A stretch of 64,000 bases of DNA from Diphasiastrum complanatum (taxonomy: Eukaryota > Streptophyta > Lycopodiopsida > Lycopodiales > Lycopodiaceae), in assembly GCA_029204225.1 (NCBI GenBank), contig CM055111.1:42102815-42166814 (forward strand). Reading direction: 5' to 3'. A model generated the notes under the pieces. That model had not been told where the DNA came from, made no database searches, and saw only the letters and a program-made list of their open reading frames with translations. The position numbers and the translations under genes were made by a program. Positions 22,493 to 34,403 of this stretch are shown piece after piece. The first letter of the stretch is position 1, and every line of letters starts with the position of its first letter.

Positions 22493-25400
22493 TCACCAAC
22501 CCCATTAATTATGTTTCGAGTATCACTTGTTGCTGCATGGATTCAAAACAATCTCCGCAAGCAGGAGTTTTTGGATCACTTAAATTATTGGATGCTGCAT
22601 TAATGTTATTATCTTCCGTGGATTATTAGCTGAAGTAACCACTGTTGCTAGCAAGTCTTGATGTGTAGATCTGAATATTTCCAGTCTAACGACTCACATA
22701 GTCTAATGCTCACACTGAAAGTTATAGTTTATCCTTGTGAAAAGCTTGTTTTGGAGCTGAAACAGGATGCATGTCACAATCCCCTACTTTAGAGCAGGAG
22801 TGCATGCAATGTGCCACACTAGCATAGGTTTATCAATCAAGATCATGGAAATACGTGAGGGAAAATAGCTTATGATTTCATCTTTAGTACTGGAATGTGC
22901 ATGATGATGTGGGTCAGATAAACTCAACGCATGTACAAGTCAAGAAGCTAGAATTTTAGAATGTTTTCTTCAAAGATGGAACAATTGTGTTTAGAAAAGC
23001 TATGAAAGTCCACATGAATGGTCAAATCCCTCAATACTAAAGTTCTATGATTACCGTACCAAACTATGGTGAATATGTTAGGGTATCTATTGAGCAACCA
23101 CAAGGTACATTTCAGAATTAGGTACATCTATTCACATGGAACCAACATATTAAATGAATTTAGATTGTCCTACATGGTCCGACCTTAAGACATTGTATAG
23201 TCTAGAGTGCAAAGACATCTAAATTTTGTGTTTCTTCTAGTCTATCCTTGCAAAGGCATGACTACTTGTTCTCACAAGTTTGTGATGCAAATCAAAGTTT
23301 AAGGATGAGCCTTAAATCTTTCCCTCTTGAGCCTTGCCTAGTAGAAAGGGCAAGAATGTGTTTCATGGTTGAAAGTTTTGAGAATAGTCAAATCCAAAGA
23401 ACATGCTATAATAGCTAAGGACTTGAGCTGCATGTAAAGGCTTACCCTATAGAATCTCAATATACAATTTCCATGAGATCCACTACATATAAAATTGAGC
23501 ATTCTCCTTCTCATGAATACTACATCGTTGTTGGTCATTGTAAGTGTGAATGACTTTGATGTGTTGAACAAGCATCAATGAAAAACAAATGGAGGTTGAT
23601 TTGCACCCACATGATGGATGTGGAAGTGAGTTTCAGGCATAACGTTCCTATCTCAAGTTGAGATGCCGTTATAAGAAAATATACAATCAACGACAATGTT
23701 TGCCTTGGCTTAAATGTGCATAAAAACACCACTTCAAAAGCACACGAAAGTGAAAAAAGTTTGTATATGAATAATGCTTTGAATAGGGTTGTAAATGTAA
23801 TGTTTTCGATATGATTTATAGATGCACAAGCCTTCTAAATTTTGATGGAGTGACGAAATTAATATGTCTTTGCTTCCAAAAAATTTCATAAGCCATGCAA
23901 TATCTTTTTTAGATTTTAAAACTCAAGATGTGGTTTTCTTTAACCTTTTGTGAAACATTCTCTTTCTTTTGTTATATGATCATATTTTTAAGAACAATAA
24001 ATATCATCATGTCTAGTGATTTGTTATTCAATTTATCTTTTTGTTGTAGTGTGGTCTACATTATGGCATGCCGTATAACTTTTCTTGCCACTTCTATAGG
24101 CCAAATCGATCTTTTTTATGGTCATTGAGTTAGCTCGATAATATTTTGTTGACTTCAAACTAGAAGGTCAATATTGAGGCCAATTAGGTGCAAGCTTAAT
24201 TGGTCCCAAGATATTTGAGAATGAATTTAAGTTTTAATTTAGCAAATGAAATAATGGCTTTTAGCTAGAGGCTTAGCTTTTACAAAGTTTAAAAAAATAG
24301 AAAATGTGGACACGTCTTATTGCAAGGCTAGGCACATCATACATCCGACCGTAGCATTGGTGGATTTGTCAAAGTGTTCAATCAAGAACTTGTGTTGGAG
24401 GCGCTCATATTGTTGCAAAAGATAAGTGATGACAATCAATATAAATATTCTCCTCTTTGCTAAAGGTGCTCTAACAATCAATGTGCGTTAACCATTAAGT
24501 GTGCATTTTTCAATTGTGCTTCATCAGACCTGGGAAAGAACATTGGATGAAATAGGTCATTGTGACATTTGTGGCTGGTGAGCAAGTCCATGTTTTTTCT
24601 ATTTGGTACACCTTGTTTTAAAGGTTAGACAACCGATGTGGAGAGTAGATTAGAAGGTTTGTAGGGTTGTACATCAACTAATAAGCATTAGAGAAAGTTT
24701 AGAGTCCAAAAGTGCCAAAACTGCAATGCAAGAGATCATAGTAATGAAATCATATAAAAGAAGTGATTTTTTTTTCAAAATATGGGTAGACAAGATTTAT
24801 GTTGGAGTGATTTGTTGTGCATTGATTCAAAAATCTCTAAAATTAGAGATCCGTGCACCAACAACTAAATTTTCAAACTAGGTAGTTTGGCCATAATCGC
24901 ACTTTCAAGACTTAAAGCTAGATGTGAGCTAGTTTAAGGCCAAATATTTTGATTTGTGATATCTTTCAAACCATAAGCCAGATTAAGCTGCACAAGGGAT
25001 TAAAGGATTACGCGACAAACTGCAAAAGTCATGGAACAAAAAAGTAGATCAACTATGGAAATGGCTAAGGCAATGCTCAACTGCAAGGAATTACTAGATA
25101 CTTTGAGATTCTAAGAAAAATCTTGTAGCATGACAAATCATATTTGTAATAGATAACATGGCTTTTTTGGGACAACATCCTCAATTATGATTCTACCTAG
25201 CATTCAAGCAAGAGTATTAGTGATGCCCTCAACATCGAATATGCTCTCTTTAAGGTCAATGGGTTACACCTTTCTGTTTTTAATTTTCATCAATATACAA
25301 AAAGTCAAAATTAGATTTGCGAAGAATTTGTAAATATATTTGTATTGTGTAGTGGAGTTCTAAACATGATTGATATCTTGATTCAATATACATTTGAAAA

Positions 25401-25575
25401 AACATTGGGTGGAATTTGTCACTGTTCTTAGCATATTATGTATGGTTGACCTACAGATTGAATCAAGTAACAAGATTTTAGGATAGATATTATTATCTAC
25501 AATATATAGTATATGCTAATATCTCCAACATCTTCACACTTAGCATATATAATCAATCTTAAAACTTAAATGTAC
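22493..25575. other. A+T-rich region without recognised genes
   Basis: The first part would be 3' UTR and downstream sequence of the LHW-like gene. I looked here for an Arg-rich bHLH exon (R-P-x-P-K-D-R-x-x-I-Q-D-R pattern) and did not find one. The rest contains only short unrelated frames and is probably decayed repeat sequence. Confidence 0.5.
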
Positions 25576-25769
25576 TGATATAAGAACATGTATGTAGCAA
25601 ATTTTGGAATGTGCCACCATCCACCAACAATTTAGAAGAGGTTTGAAATTTGAATTCTCATACCAATTATGTTGTCGATCTCTTCATAAATTCAAATCCT
25701 AAAGCTCTTTTGGATTGTTGGTGGATGGTGGCATACTTCTAAATTTGCAACATACGTGTTCTTGTATCA
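25576..25769. repeat. Fold-back element: 82-base inverted repeats, 30-base loop
   Basis: Arms 25576-25657 and 25688-25769 pair at about 82%, with a perfect 19-base core GCCACCATCCACCAACAAT (left arm). The RNA of either strand would form one long hairpin. It could be a fold-back MITE or a small-RNA precursor. No clear target duplication is seen at the ends. Confidence 0.8.
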
Positions 25770-26249
25770 ATCGAACACCTTATCATCATAGATCAAAATT
25801 GTGTAATTGGCCTATGTGGTCTCTTTGTTAGGTGCTCAAGTACGATTTGTGTTTTTGCAACTTTCATGAAGAATTTCTTCTTCATAAGTTTCCTAGATGT
25901 TTTGTCATTTTGTATGTGGATAAAATGCAAAAGGTATTGGAAATTAAGCCCACAGTTGTCTCCTTGGTGAATAACTATTTCTATTTCATGATTCTTCTTG
26001 CACGTTTATTGATCGTTGATCTAAGGTTAGGTGAAACCAACTTTGGTTCTACGTCTGCTCATCTGGTACATGCAGGAATCACAACTTAGACAACCAAATT
26101 ATTTGAAGAACGTCTACAATGGGCTTCCGGCTGATCTCCAACAAAGGGTAACCAATCCTATCATGATTTCAAGTTCGGATGTTAAGTTCAATTACTTGAA
26201 GTCATTGAAGACTTGGCCATCTTCAAGGACTTCCAAGAACTAGCATTTA

Positions 26250-26640
26250 GAACAAGTCTGCAGATTTGCATTACTTTTTCAACAGTCTGCAGAAATACAC
26301 TAAGTGTCGCAACAGTCTGCAGAAATACTCTAAGTGTCGCTACAGTCTGCAAAAATGAAGTATCTTTTACATAGTGTCGACTTTTTTCGAAAAGCGATAG
26401 TGTCGGCTTTTCCCAAAAAGCGTCCGTGTCGGCTTTTCCCAGAAAAGTGAACACTTCAGCATAGTTCACAAATTCAACTTTTTGTGACAGTGTCGGCTTT
26501 CTCCAAAAAGCGACAATTGCCTTAAACTTCTTCCTTTCAACTATTTTGAAGAAGTTAACTTGTTTTAAGGGCACTGTCGGCTTTTAAATGATAGTGTCTC
26601 CTTTTTAAGAGCACTATCGGCTTTTTTGCCAAATCCTGAA
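26250..26640. repeat. Short tandem repeats resembling copia U3 sequence
   Basis: A 30-base unit beginning CAACAGTCTGCAGAAATAC occurs about 2.3 times (26310-26370 core). It is followed by 27-base units built on AGTGTCGGCTTTTCCC (26395-26460, 26490-26515). The same word classes (CAGTCTACAAAAATACAC, AGTGTC) fill the U3 of the LTR at 10549-11720. It is probably a stray U3 piece of that LTR family. Confidence 0.6.
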
Positions 26641-28341
26641 GAGAGAAAAAACTTGACAGTTGTCTATTTTCAATGAGGAACATTCCAAGCACTTCCCAGA
26701 ATTTGCAAAGTGAGAGAAAGCCACTTCACGTAAAATGCAAAGTGAGAGAATTTGCAACGTCCTCGTCCGCGTCAACATTCCTTGATTTGTTGACCGTATA
26801 TACTATGTATAGTTGTCACAAAAGCCAAATACTTCCAAGTACAACGGCTTACCTAATGAGGTGACAAATATTTACTGTAATTAATACATGGATGAGTTGT
26901 GTAAATGGATCGTCCAGGCACACTCTATGTGATGCTCCGTCCATGAGACGAATGATTTTGAGCCTCCCAGTTATGCCGCCATTTTGGTTGTAATTGCTAT
27001 TTTATTGTGCTTTAGTGTAATATAGCAGCAGCACGCTTTTCTATCTGTGTATAACATAGATGAATGCTTGTTGTGATTGAATGTGCTTTATTGCAGTTTA
27101 ATCGCGCTTGTTTACTCACTCTGATCAGAACACGGACGTCTACGACTCCTTTGCTTCTGATCAGACGATGGTTGTCTTTGATGCCTGAGGAACTCACGAT
27201 ATCATACTGCTCTTTCATCTATTTCAAAACTAAACTTCTGACCAAACCCATTTTTAAGTAATACTACACACAAACCATTTCTAATCTCTCTGGTGGACTG
27301 TACTCTCGTTTTTGTGAGTATGAACTAATTTTTAAGATCCAGTCGGGTATTTAGAACACTTAAAGCTATGATTATATTTAGCATAAGCTTTCTATTAGAT
27401 TTTTTTTGCATCTAGCAGCTAATTGTAATGGGAGAGCTGTTCCGCAATATTCCTACTCTCTTCTTCGTTCGCGTTCTTCGCACTCCCTTGACCCATCAAA
27501 AGGTAGGTGTTTGTTTAAGTTTAGGTTTGTGTGTATGTGTATGTTTAAGACCAGGTTTCCTAAAACACCTACGTTGATTGCAAATTAACTTGTAAAACTA
27601 GACTAACTGACCTATCTAGATTCTGAACTACTTCAATGTTTTGCTTCCTTTTGTTAATCTATTTTGGATAAACTTAATTCTATTTGAATTTAGGTATATG
27701 TAATGTCGATTTAGTTGAAACTATGTTTAGAACTACGTCTACGGTTTAGGTTGAGCCTAGTATGTGTAGGTTTTTGTATATGTTTAGGTGCATATTCATG
27801 ATTCCATGTTGCATATTATTCTTTGGTTTTAGGATTAAGGTTGTCAATTTGGGCCACTACTCGATTTAGGTTTAGGTTGGATTTGGAGTAGGTCTTGATT
27901 TAGATCTGGATCAAAAAATAATGTCTAAAGTTTAGTCAGTTAGGGTTTGGCTAAGGTCTTTGTTTAGGTTCTGAAACATACTAGGATGTCAAAACATCAA
28001 AATATGAAAAGTCAAAATTAAATTCTTGAAGGGTTTGTAAATATTTGTGAATATATCAATAGTTGCTTACAAATTAGCATTACATCAATCACCTTGGGCT
28101 CTACCACTTTTCTTTGAGAAATTGTATTGTTCGTGGAGTGAATGATTGGAATGTTTGATGCTTGATAAGTAGGGCTCAAAATGTGTGATTACTTGCATGT
28201 TTAAATTCTTTTCTATCACATGTTTTAGGCCTTTCTTTTTTTAAGATCACTGGATCTTGAAACACAAAGCACCTCTGTGTCACTTTAAATACCTTTGACC
28301 TACAAATGTACAACTTTGGATAAACTTAATTAAGGATGCAA
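26641..28341. other. A+T-rich spacer
   Basis: No gene or structured repeat is supported. A small direct repeat of TGCAAAGTGAGAGA occurs at about 26707 and 26739. The stretch 27500-28000 is rich in TTTAGGTTT-like words but has no regular period. Confidence 0.5.
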
Positions 28342-29500
28342 TGTTGGATTATTCTCCTGATTATCAACTAAGCGATCTTTTAATCTTCATCCACTTATTA
28401 CCCAACACTGTAGTTTATGCATGTTTCTACACAGTCTGCAAAAGTACACAGAAATTGCTCACAGGTGGATTCCACAAGTGAATTTCCAAGAAGTATTAAC
28501 TGGACGGATGCCAACTCACTACAGCCAACTAGTCATTATGATCTATGACCTAATCAGCTGTCCTACTGGATGCACGTTTTTGCTTAGTATAAATAGCTGA
28601 TCGTAAATCTATTATTTCACTCATTCATGCTTGATGTGTTGAAGTAGAATTTAGTTACTCTCTCAAGCTTTCAAGCTTGAACACTCTTGAGCATTCTAGC
28701 TCAGTTCTTTTAGATTTTTGCTATTAGCGCTTACTGCTTATCAACGGAAGTGCAAATCAGACAGAGCTTTTAGAGATAGCTTAGAGTACATGGTTTCTAT
28801 CCACAATTGTCTTGTGCCCATCATTTTGCTGAATCAATCTATCCTTTATTGTGTTTAGTATCATGCCAGAATCTTTGTGATCTCATATTGCTTTTGTCTA
28901 ATAATTCAATTCTTCATTGTTTGGCTACGTAATCACTTTAGCTCTGATGATTTTAAAGTTAGTTGCTAAAAGATTGAACGTGACTCTTTTCATTAGGCAT
29001 TAGAGGAAATTTGAGCTCAAAAAGGGCCGCATATGAATCCGTGCCAAGGTCTCTTTTGCATTTTGTTACTATCTTCAACCAATATCTTTGAATCGCCATA
29101 GCTTTTTAGTAGTAGCTCAAAAGTATGACATGTAATATATCATTGGAAAGTCAAGCGCTTTCCAACGCATCAATTTTCGTTGCATTCTGATATGGCAATC
29201 AAAAGTTATGCCCTTTTTAGTGTAGACACAAAATGTGACTCAAAGAAGTAACGTTACGTTAAAGCCACTATGTCAAGAAACTGTTGGGCCACATGTACAA
29301 AAGAACTGAATAAAAGTGAATAAAAAAATGAAAAAGGAATCTTGACAAAAGGCCCTTTTTGTGTTTAAACTTCCTCTAATGTTTTGTTCAAAATTGGTAG
29401 GCGTAGTCATGCATTAGGAAAGCAAGCTCATTCCACTATGCTCGATAAGTCGTTCACAAGCTTCAACTTGTTGTTATTACATTATCACCTCTTTCCAACA
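28342..29500 (+). repeat. Copia LTR (5' type) containing a MITE-like insertion
   Basis: TGTTGGATTATT start and CTTTCCAACA end match the LTR at 10549-11720, and a primer site follows at 29501. Compared with that LTR it lacks about 380 bases of U3 near 28445 and has a 384-base insertion at 28998-29381. A TTAGTATAAATAG TATA-like box lies near 28586. This is the 5' LTR of a + strand element whose interior is not found. Confidence 0.85.
28998..29381. mobile_element. MITE-like insertion with 31-base terminal inverted repeats
   Basis: Left end 28998-29028 and right end 29351-29381 are inverted copies with a few mismatches (CATTAGAGGAA...AAAAAGGGCC). The related LTR at 10549-11720 has no counterpart at about 11570, so this is an insertion. 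Ends of the form TAGAGG...CCTCTA would fit a TA target duplication, as in Tc1/mariner-type elements. The 384-base interior has no ORF. Confidence 0.7.
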
Positions 29501-29512
29501 TGGTATCAAAGC
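29501..29512 (+). other. Primer binding site after the 28.3-29.5 kb LTR
   Basis: TGGTATCAAAGC lies directly after the LTR end, the tRNA-iMet primer site with one change. No gag follows; the next coding trace (30060 on) is on the other strand. Confidence 0.85.
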
Positions 29513-30059
29513 ATGTTATTTAATATGCTATTACCTTCATGATATCAGAGCGATCTGTTATATCGTAGCTCTAATACTTGGTATCTTTTGCGATATCAAA
29601 TCGATATCATTTGATACTTTTCACAATATCATATTCTTCAATTTGTGGTATCAAATTTCAGTATTAGATAGTTGATTTCCAATTGTAGCATAGCACGATA
29701 TCTCTCTCCTAACGTCATCGATATATCAACAGACTAAAGTTCTAGATAGATTCTCAATCCTTGTATAGTTTCTTGTTTGATTCGAATTGGATGATCAAAT
29801 TGGAACAATTCTACAATTTCAAGTTGATTCAAATTTCCAATAATGAATTTTTTAAATTTTTCATGTATGTAGGCATAAATTTTAGGATTTAGATTTTGTA
29901 AATTAGATTGTACATTGTACTTCAAGCATTTCAATGATGTTTCATGTCTTAGAATTCATTCCATAATCGGTTCAAAATGCCGATTTGGAAATTGAATTAC
30001 CGAATTGGTGAAGTTGTAAATATTTTTGGCTTTTTTTTAAAGTTGAGACTTGTTGACAG
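29513..30059. other. Remnant leader and A+T-rich spacer
   Basis: Contains several GATATC/ATATCA-rich words (29540-29700), as in a decayed retrotransposon leader, but no frame with family pattern. Confidence 0.4.
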
Positions 30060-31378
30060 AGGATTTATGTCTAATCCAAACTTCAATGGGATTTTGATTA
30101 TTTAGACTCTTGGTAGTGCATCTATTTGGAACGTAGGCTGCAATTGCAATAGTTGCTACCCAAAATAGTTTGGAGAGAGATGCATGTGTCAGCATAGCTT
30201 TGGCACATTCTAGTTTTGTTCTTCCTCTCTACTATACCATTCAATTATGGTAAATAGCTTGTTGTAAGTTGATGGAAGATACCATTACTTTGACAATAAA
30301 GATATATTCTCCTTTACCATCTGATTGAAGGAGTTTTAGCTTATTGCTAGTTTGTGTCATTGATTCTACTTTAAACATCTTAAAATTTTTTCTTTAAGAA
30401 GTATACTACACACCTCCTAAAATAATTATCTATGAAAGTTACAAAATACTTTGCTCTCCCTAGAAAAGGAGTATGCATTGGACCACAAATGTCACTATGC
30501 ACAATATCAAGCAAGCCTCTGGAAGTATGTACATGATCAGACTTGAATGGTTTCCTAGAAGGCTTTTCTAAGGCACAACTTTCACATATTGGATGATTTG
30601 CATTTCTAGAGAAATCTAAATCATGTACTAGATTTTGCTTATACATGTCCACAATACTATTGTAATTTACGTGACCCAATCCATAATGCCAAAGCAAATC
30701 TTTACTAATTAAGGTGAAAATGTTAGAAGGTTGGACGTCAAAAGAAAATATCTGACTCAACTTATATAAGTAACCTTGCATCTTTCGGAGTGCAAGAATA
30801 GAACGATGATAGATTTTATAGCAATCAAAATTGAACTCAATTATATGTCCTAAGTATGTTATCATGATTATAGAGAGTAAGTTCTTTGTAGACCAGGTAC
30901 ATAAAGTACATTTGGAATGGACTTTACTTTTTCAATTTGTAAGTTGAGCTTATTGGTGTATTTAAATAAGCAACACTCCCAGAGGAAGAAAAATCCAAAG
31001 GACAAGAAGATAAAGGCTAACCAATTGATTTGAACAATCAATAGTAATAGAAATCCAAGATCAGCTCTTCTATAAACAAGAGAATCAATCATGACATCAA
31101 AGATTGTTGAATTCTCAATTGTAGTGAAGCAAAGAAGAAAATGTATATAAGCAACAACAAGATGCAGATTTGGATTCTGTCTAAAACTCCCATAAACACC
31201 CGGCACTGCTGATGGCCTCTATCTTATTTTTATTTACAATTCTTGCATCTTCTGAAGTATCTAAACTTGAAGAAGTAGATGAATCAGAAATATAATCATA
31301 TTTTGATGTCGAATCATTATTTGCAATCGAAAAATCATTATTGTTAAAAAATTCTTTTTCGGCTTGGGGATTGCTCAC
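30060..31378 (-). pseudogene. Copia pol relic: protease tail, pre-integrase and integrase
   Basis: The 161-codon open stretch 30380-30865 shows L-W-H-Y-G-L-G-H (pre-integrase), C-E-S-C-A-L-E-K (zinc finger), then V-H-S-D-I-C-G-P-M and Y-F-V-T-F-I-D-N-Y, the start of the integrase catalytic core with its first Asp. 30868-31206 ends in N-V-L-Y-V-P-G-L-Q, the protease tail. 30060-30350, in broken frames, gives T-K-L-E-C-A-K-A-M-L and W-V-A-T-I-A-I-A-A-Y, the core's C-terminal part. The frames have stops and shifts, and no LTR could be tied to it. It is a different copia lineage from the array at the left edge. Confidence 0.82.
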
Positions 31379-33219
31379 CTTTTTCTTGCAATAGTGGATG
31401 TTTCAAAATTTAAGTATGTTGATTCAATAACATCTGATAGTGAACCCATTCGACCTTGTCAACAATATGGATCCATTTTTTATGGTAGACCTACTAAATA
31501 CCATTCGATTTACATCACCACTGGATATTCTCCCATTAGCTTGCCAATCAAATTTTGGACTTTTCTTGTGTATTCTGAAGATATTCTTTGTCTTTCTTCT
31601 GTGTAAAGTTTAATTGGGCAAGCACCTATGTTGAATATCCAATTTTTCTAAACTGGTTAAGGAAGGCCTCCTTAGACCCTCCCTTGTAGTACTTGTAGCT
31701 CTATCCATCTGTATAAGGGAAAGCTCCTCAAGACCTCGCTTACAAGACAAGCACAATGGAACACACACTATGGAGAAACCACCCAACCAAGTAGAAGCAA
31801 CCAATCAATTCTAGAAGCTTCACCCCCAAGCCACGGAATAGGAAGCATGAAAGTAGAGTGAGAGTCTGGCAATGAATCGACCATAAGGTGAGGTAGGTGG
31901 GCGAGTTTGGCCTCCTTATATAGAGCCTAGAGCCACCTGTACACTTAGTCATGCAAGGTCGTAACTCCCATATACATAGATTCATCTAGAATAGAGTCTC
32001 TATGCATGGATCATGTTGGCGGATTCCAGAGAATCCCCATATGCCGAGCCAAGCTAAAGACATAGAGTATCTCTCACCCATGACCAAGGATGTCTCAGAA
32101 GGAGGAGAGCAGAAGAAGTTGAGAGCTGAGCATGAGATCCGAGGATTACTAGCTAGGATAATAGTTATTATCTATGTGAGCCTACACGGTGTATCCCAGA
32201 GAAGGAACGACCATGTAGGAGCTAGTAATATTTCCTAGGCATTGTAAATAATGTAGACCCCTTAAATAATTTAGAGTGAGCCACCTTTTGATGGTGACCA
32301 CTAGTGGAAGGTCTTTTTCCACTTGTAATTTGCCTTCTTGCTTATTTAAGGGCCCCCCTCTCTTGTGAGGGAGCTTTGATTGTATTGTCAATTGCTCTTG
32401 AGTAAATAAAGAAGATCTTCCACGAGTTCTTGATGATTGTGATGCTCCTTGTTCATGGCAATCTTCTTGAGTGAAATTTCTATGAGCATGTTCTGATTTC
32501 CTTTTGTGTTGTGGATTAATTAGATTTCTTGCTTACTCTCTTGCTTGTGCATGTAGATGTGGATTAACTTTCTTGTTTTTTGATTTTGTAGTTTCAGCAT
32601 GCAGGTAAACTATAAAGGCTGAGATTGTGGATCTAGTTTGCATACTTTCTAACAATCATGTCCTTGATTGTTCTTCGGCATTTCAAGCATCAAGAAATGG
32701 GTGTTTCTTGATCCTTGGGCTGTTAGAATATTGTTAGGAAACTAGTTTTCTTGTTTCTTGTTTCTTGCTGATAGCTTAATCTTGTCATTGCATTGTTCCC
32801 TGATTTTGGTAGATAGATTGTAGATTTGCTATCTGATTCAGAACGTCGATCTATCCTGAGCTAGGACTGGTTGCATGGCTTGTAAATGCATGTAGCTGAG
32901 TAATGTATCTGTCTCTCCCCACTGACAGGCTGGGAATACACATTGTAATCTGAGAAACACTTCTGCCTGGAAACCGTTCTAACAAGAAGACCAAATCGTA
33001 AAGAACTGTAACCAACGGAAGTAACAAAAAGAAGAACGAATGATAAAGAATCGTGTTCACAGATTCAGTGAGAAGCTGGGAACATTTGGCCCCCTTTCCA
33101 CAGCTACACAGACACTAAACCAAGATAAACCTTTCCAATCTGTGCTGCCAAACCATCTCTTTGAAGTCTCACACACGCATCATTACTGAGCTCGTCACTT
33201 TGGTCTCGACCGACGTCCA
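31379..33219. other. Unassigned region with LTR-like signals
   Basis: No gene is supported. A TATTTAAGG motif at about 32343 followed 60 bases later by AATAAA (about 32406), with a TTTCTTGTTT-rich stretch after it, looks like the R-U5 part of an unidentified LTR on the + strand. Its ends could not be set. The rest shows no pattern. Confidence 0.35.
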
Positions 33220-33720
33220 GCTCCATTCTTGACCGAGGCTTCACGCTCCTTCCCTAGCCGAGCGCCACGACTCACATTTGGACTAGACAAAATCTTGTTT
33301 CATTCACCTATTGAAACTACGCACTCACTCTCGATCGAACCACTACTCGCAATATCCTGTCAAGTCTTGAGTCAAATCTCAACCGATGCTCATCGATCAG
33401 ATCTCACCCGAGCCTCTCTATTGAATTCTCAACCGGAGCCTCTTTTGAATTCTCAACCGCAGCTTCTCGCTGAAATCTTGACCGGAGCTTTCCTGTCAAA
33501 TCTCGACCGAAGCCTACCTCTCAGTTCTCGACCGGTGCTTTCTCTCATATCTTGACTAGCGCTTTCTCTCATATCTCAACCGAAGCATCCTATCAGATCT
33601 CGACCGGAGTCCGCTCTCAAATCTCGACCGAAGAATCCTATCAAATCTCGACCGAAGCCTTCCTTTCAGATCTTGACTGGCGCTTTCTCTCAGATCTTGA
33701 CTGAAGCATCCTGTTCTGTA
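33220..33720. repeat. 24-base tandem repeat array 1
   Basis: Degenerate 24-base units of the type CTTTCTCTCAGATCTCGACC recur through the stretch. As 24 is divisible by three, they read as 8-residue peptide repeats in several frames (for example L-R-S-R-S-D-R-M on the minus strand). These open frames are repeat artefacts unless shown otherwise. A sister array lies at 34162-34395. Confidence 0.85.
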
Positions 33721-33724
33721 CCAT

Positions 33725-34161
33725 GTGAAAAATCCAGCAAGTTCACACATGTGGGGATCCACAAGAAATGTGTGAATGATCTTGACCATGCTTTGTGATG
33801 GCACACAAAACACTTGTAGAGCAATCCTGCAATCTACAATGGATCTGAGGCTAGAGCACAATCTAGAATGCTACAGATCAAAGCAAAAATAATTCCTCAC
33901 AAATAGAGAGAATACATAAGCAAAAGAATGTATGAAGAAGATCTTCTACTCGAGTTAGAGAGAGAATACTAAAACAAGCAAAATAGCATGAGATCCAATT
34001 TTGACATACCCAATCCTCAGGTACTCTAGCATTGTTATGGATTGTCCTTACGATCTGAATTCCACAGAGGACTATCCACCAGAGATGGTCTCCCCATCTA
34101 CCGAACAGGCTCAATTTAATCGATATTTTAGGGTGAAATGCATCAACAAATCCATTTGACC
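33725..34161. repeat. Duplicate of the copia-LTR/gypsy-gag fusion (copy 1)
   Basis: The stretch begins with about 285 bases of the LTR of element E (TGTGAAAAATCC), then switches at about 34010 into the gypsy gag leader beginning near 34035 (ATGGATTGTCC). The same switch point occurs at 38676 in the copy at 38392-38830, and both copies end at CCATTTGACC. The two are about 97% alike. Confidence 0.85.
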
Positions 34162-34395
34162 GATGAAACTATGCACTCACTCTCGCCAGAGCCTTCCTCT
34201 CAGATCTCGACTAACGCTTTCTCTCAGATCTCGACTGGCGCTTTCTCTCATATCTCAACCAAAGCATCCTATCAGATCTCGACCGGAGTCCGCTCTCAGA
34301 TCTTGACCGAAGCATCCTATCAAATCTCGACCGGAGCCTTCCTCTCAGATCTCGACCGGCGCTTTCTCTCAGATCTTGACTGAAGCATCTTGTTC
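34162..34395. repeat. 24-base tandem repeat array 2
   Basis: Nine or so degenerate copies of the same 24-base unit as array 1. Both arrays open with GAAACTAYGCACTCACTCTCG-like sequence and end in GAAGCATCYTGTTCT next to an LTR, so a unit of about 0.86 kb has been repeated. Confidence 0.85.
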
Positions 34396-34403
34396 TAATA
34401 ACA

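Noticed and set aside
22980-23330. Possible copia RT traces near 23.0-23.3 kb
   Set aside because: A few suggestive words but no ordered motifs; too weak to report as a feature.
22493-28341. Search for a bHLH exon downstream of the LHW-like gene
   Set aside because: No Arg-rich basic helix or L-x-x-R-I-K-type second helix was seen in any frame. The region is A+T-rich spacer.
31364-32238. Short + and - frames of 64-81 codons in 31.4-32.2 kb
   Set aside because: No shared motif with any family, no start context, and A+T/pyrimidine bias; chance frames.
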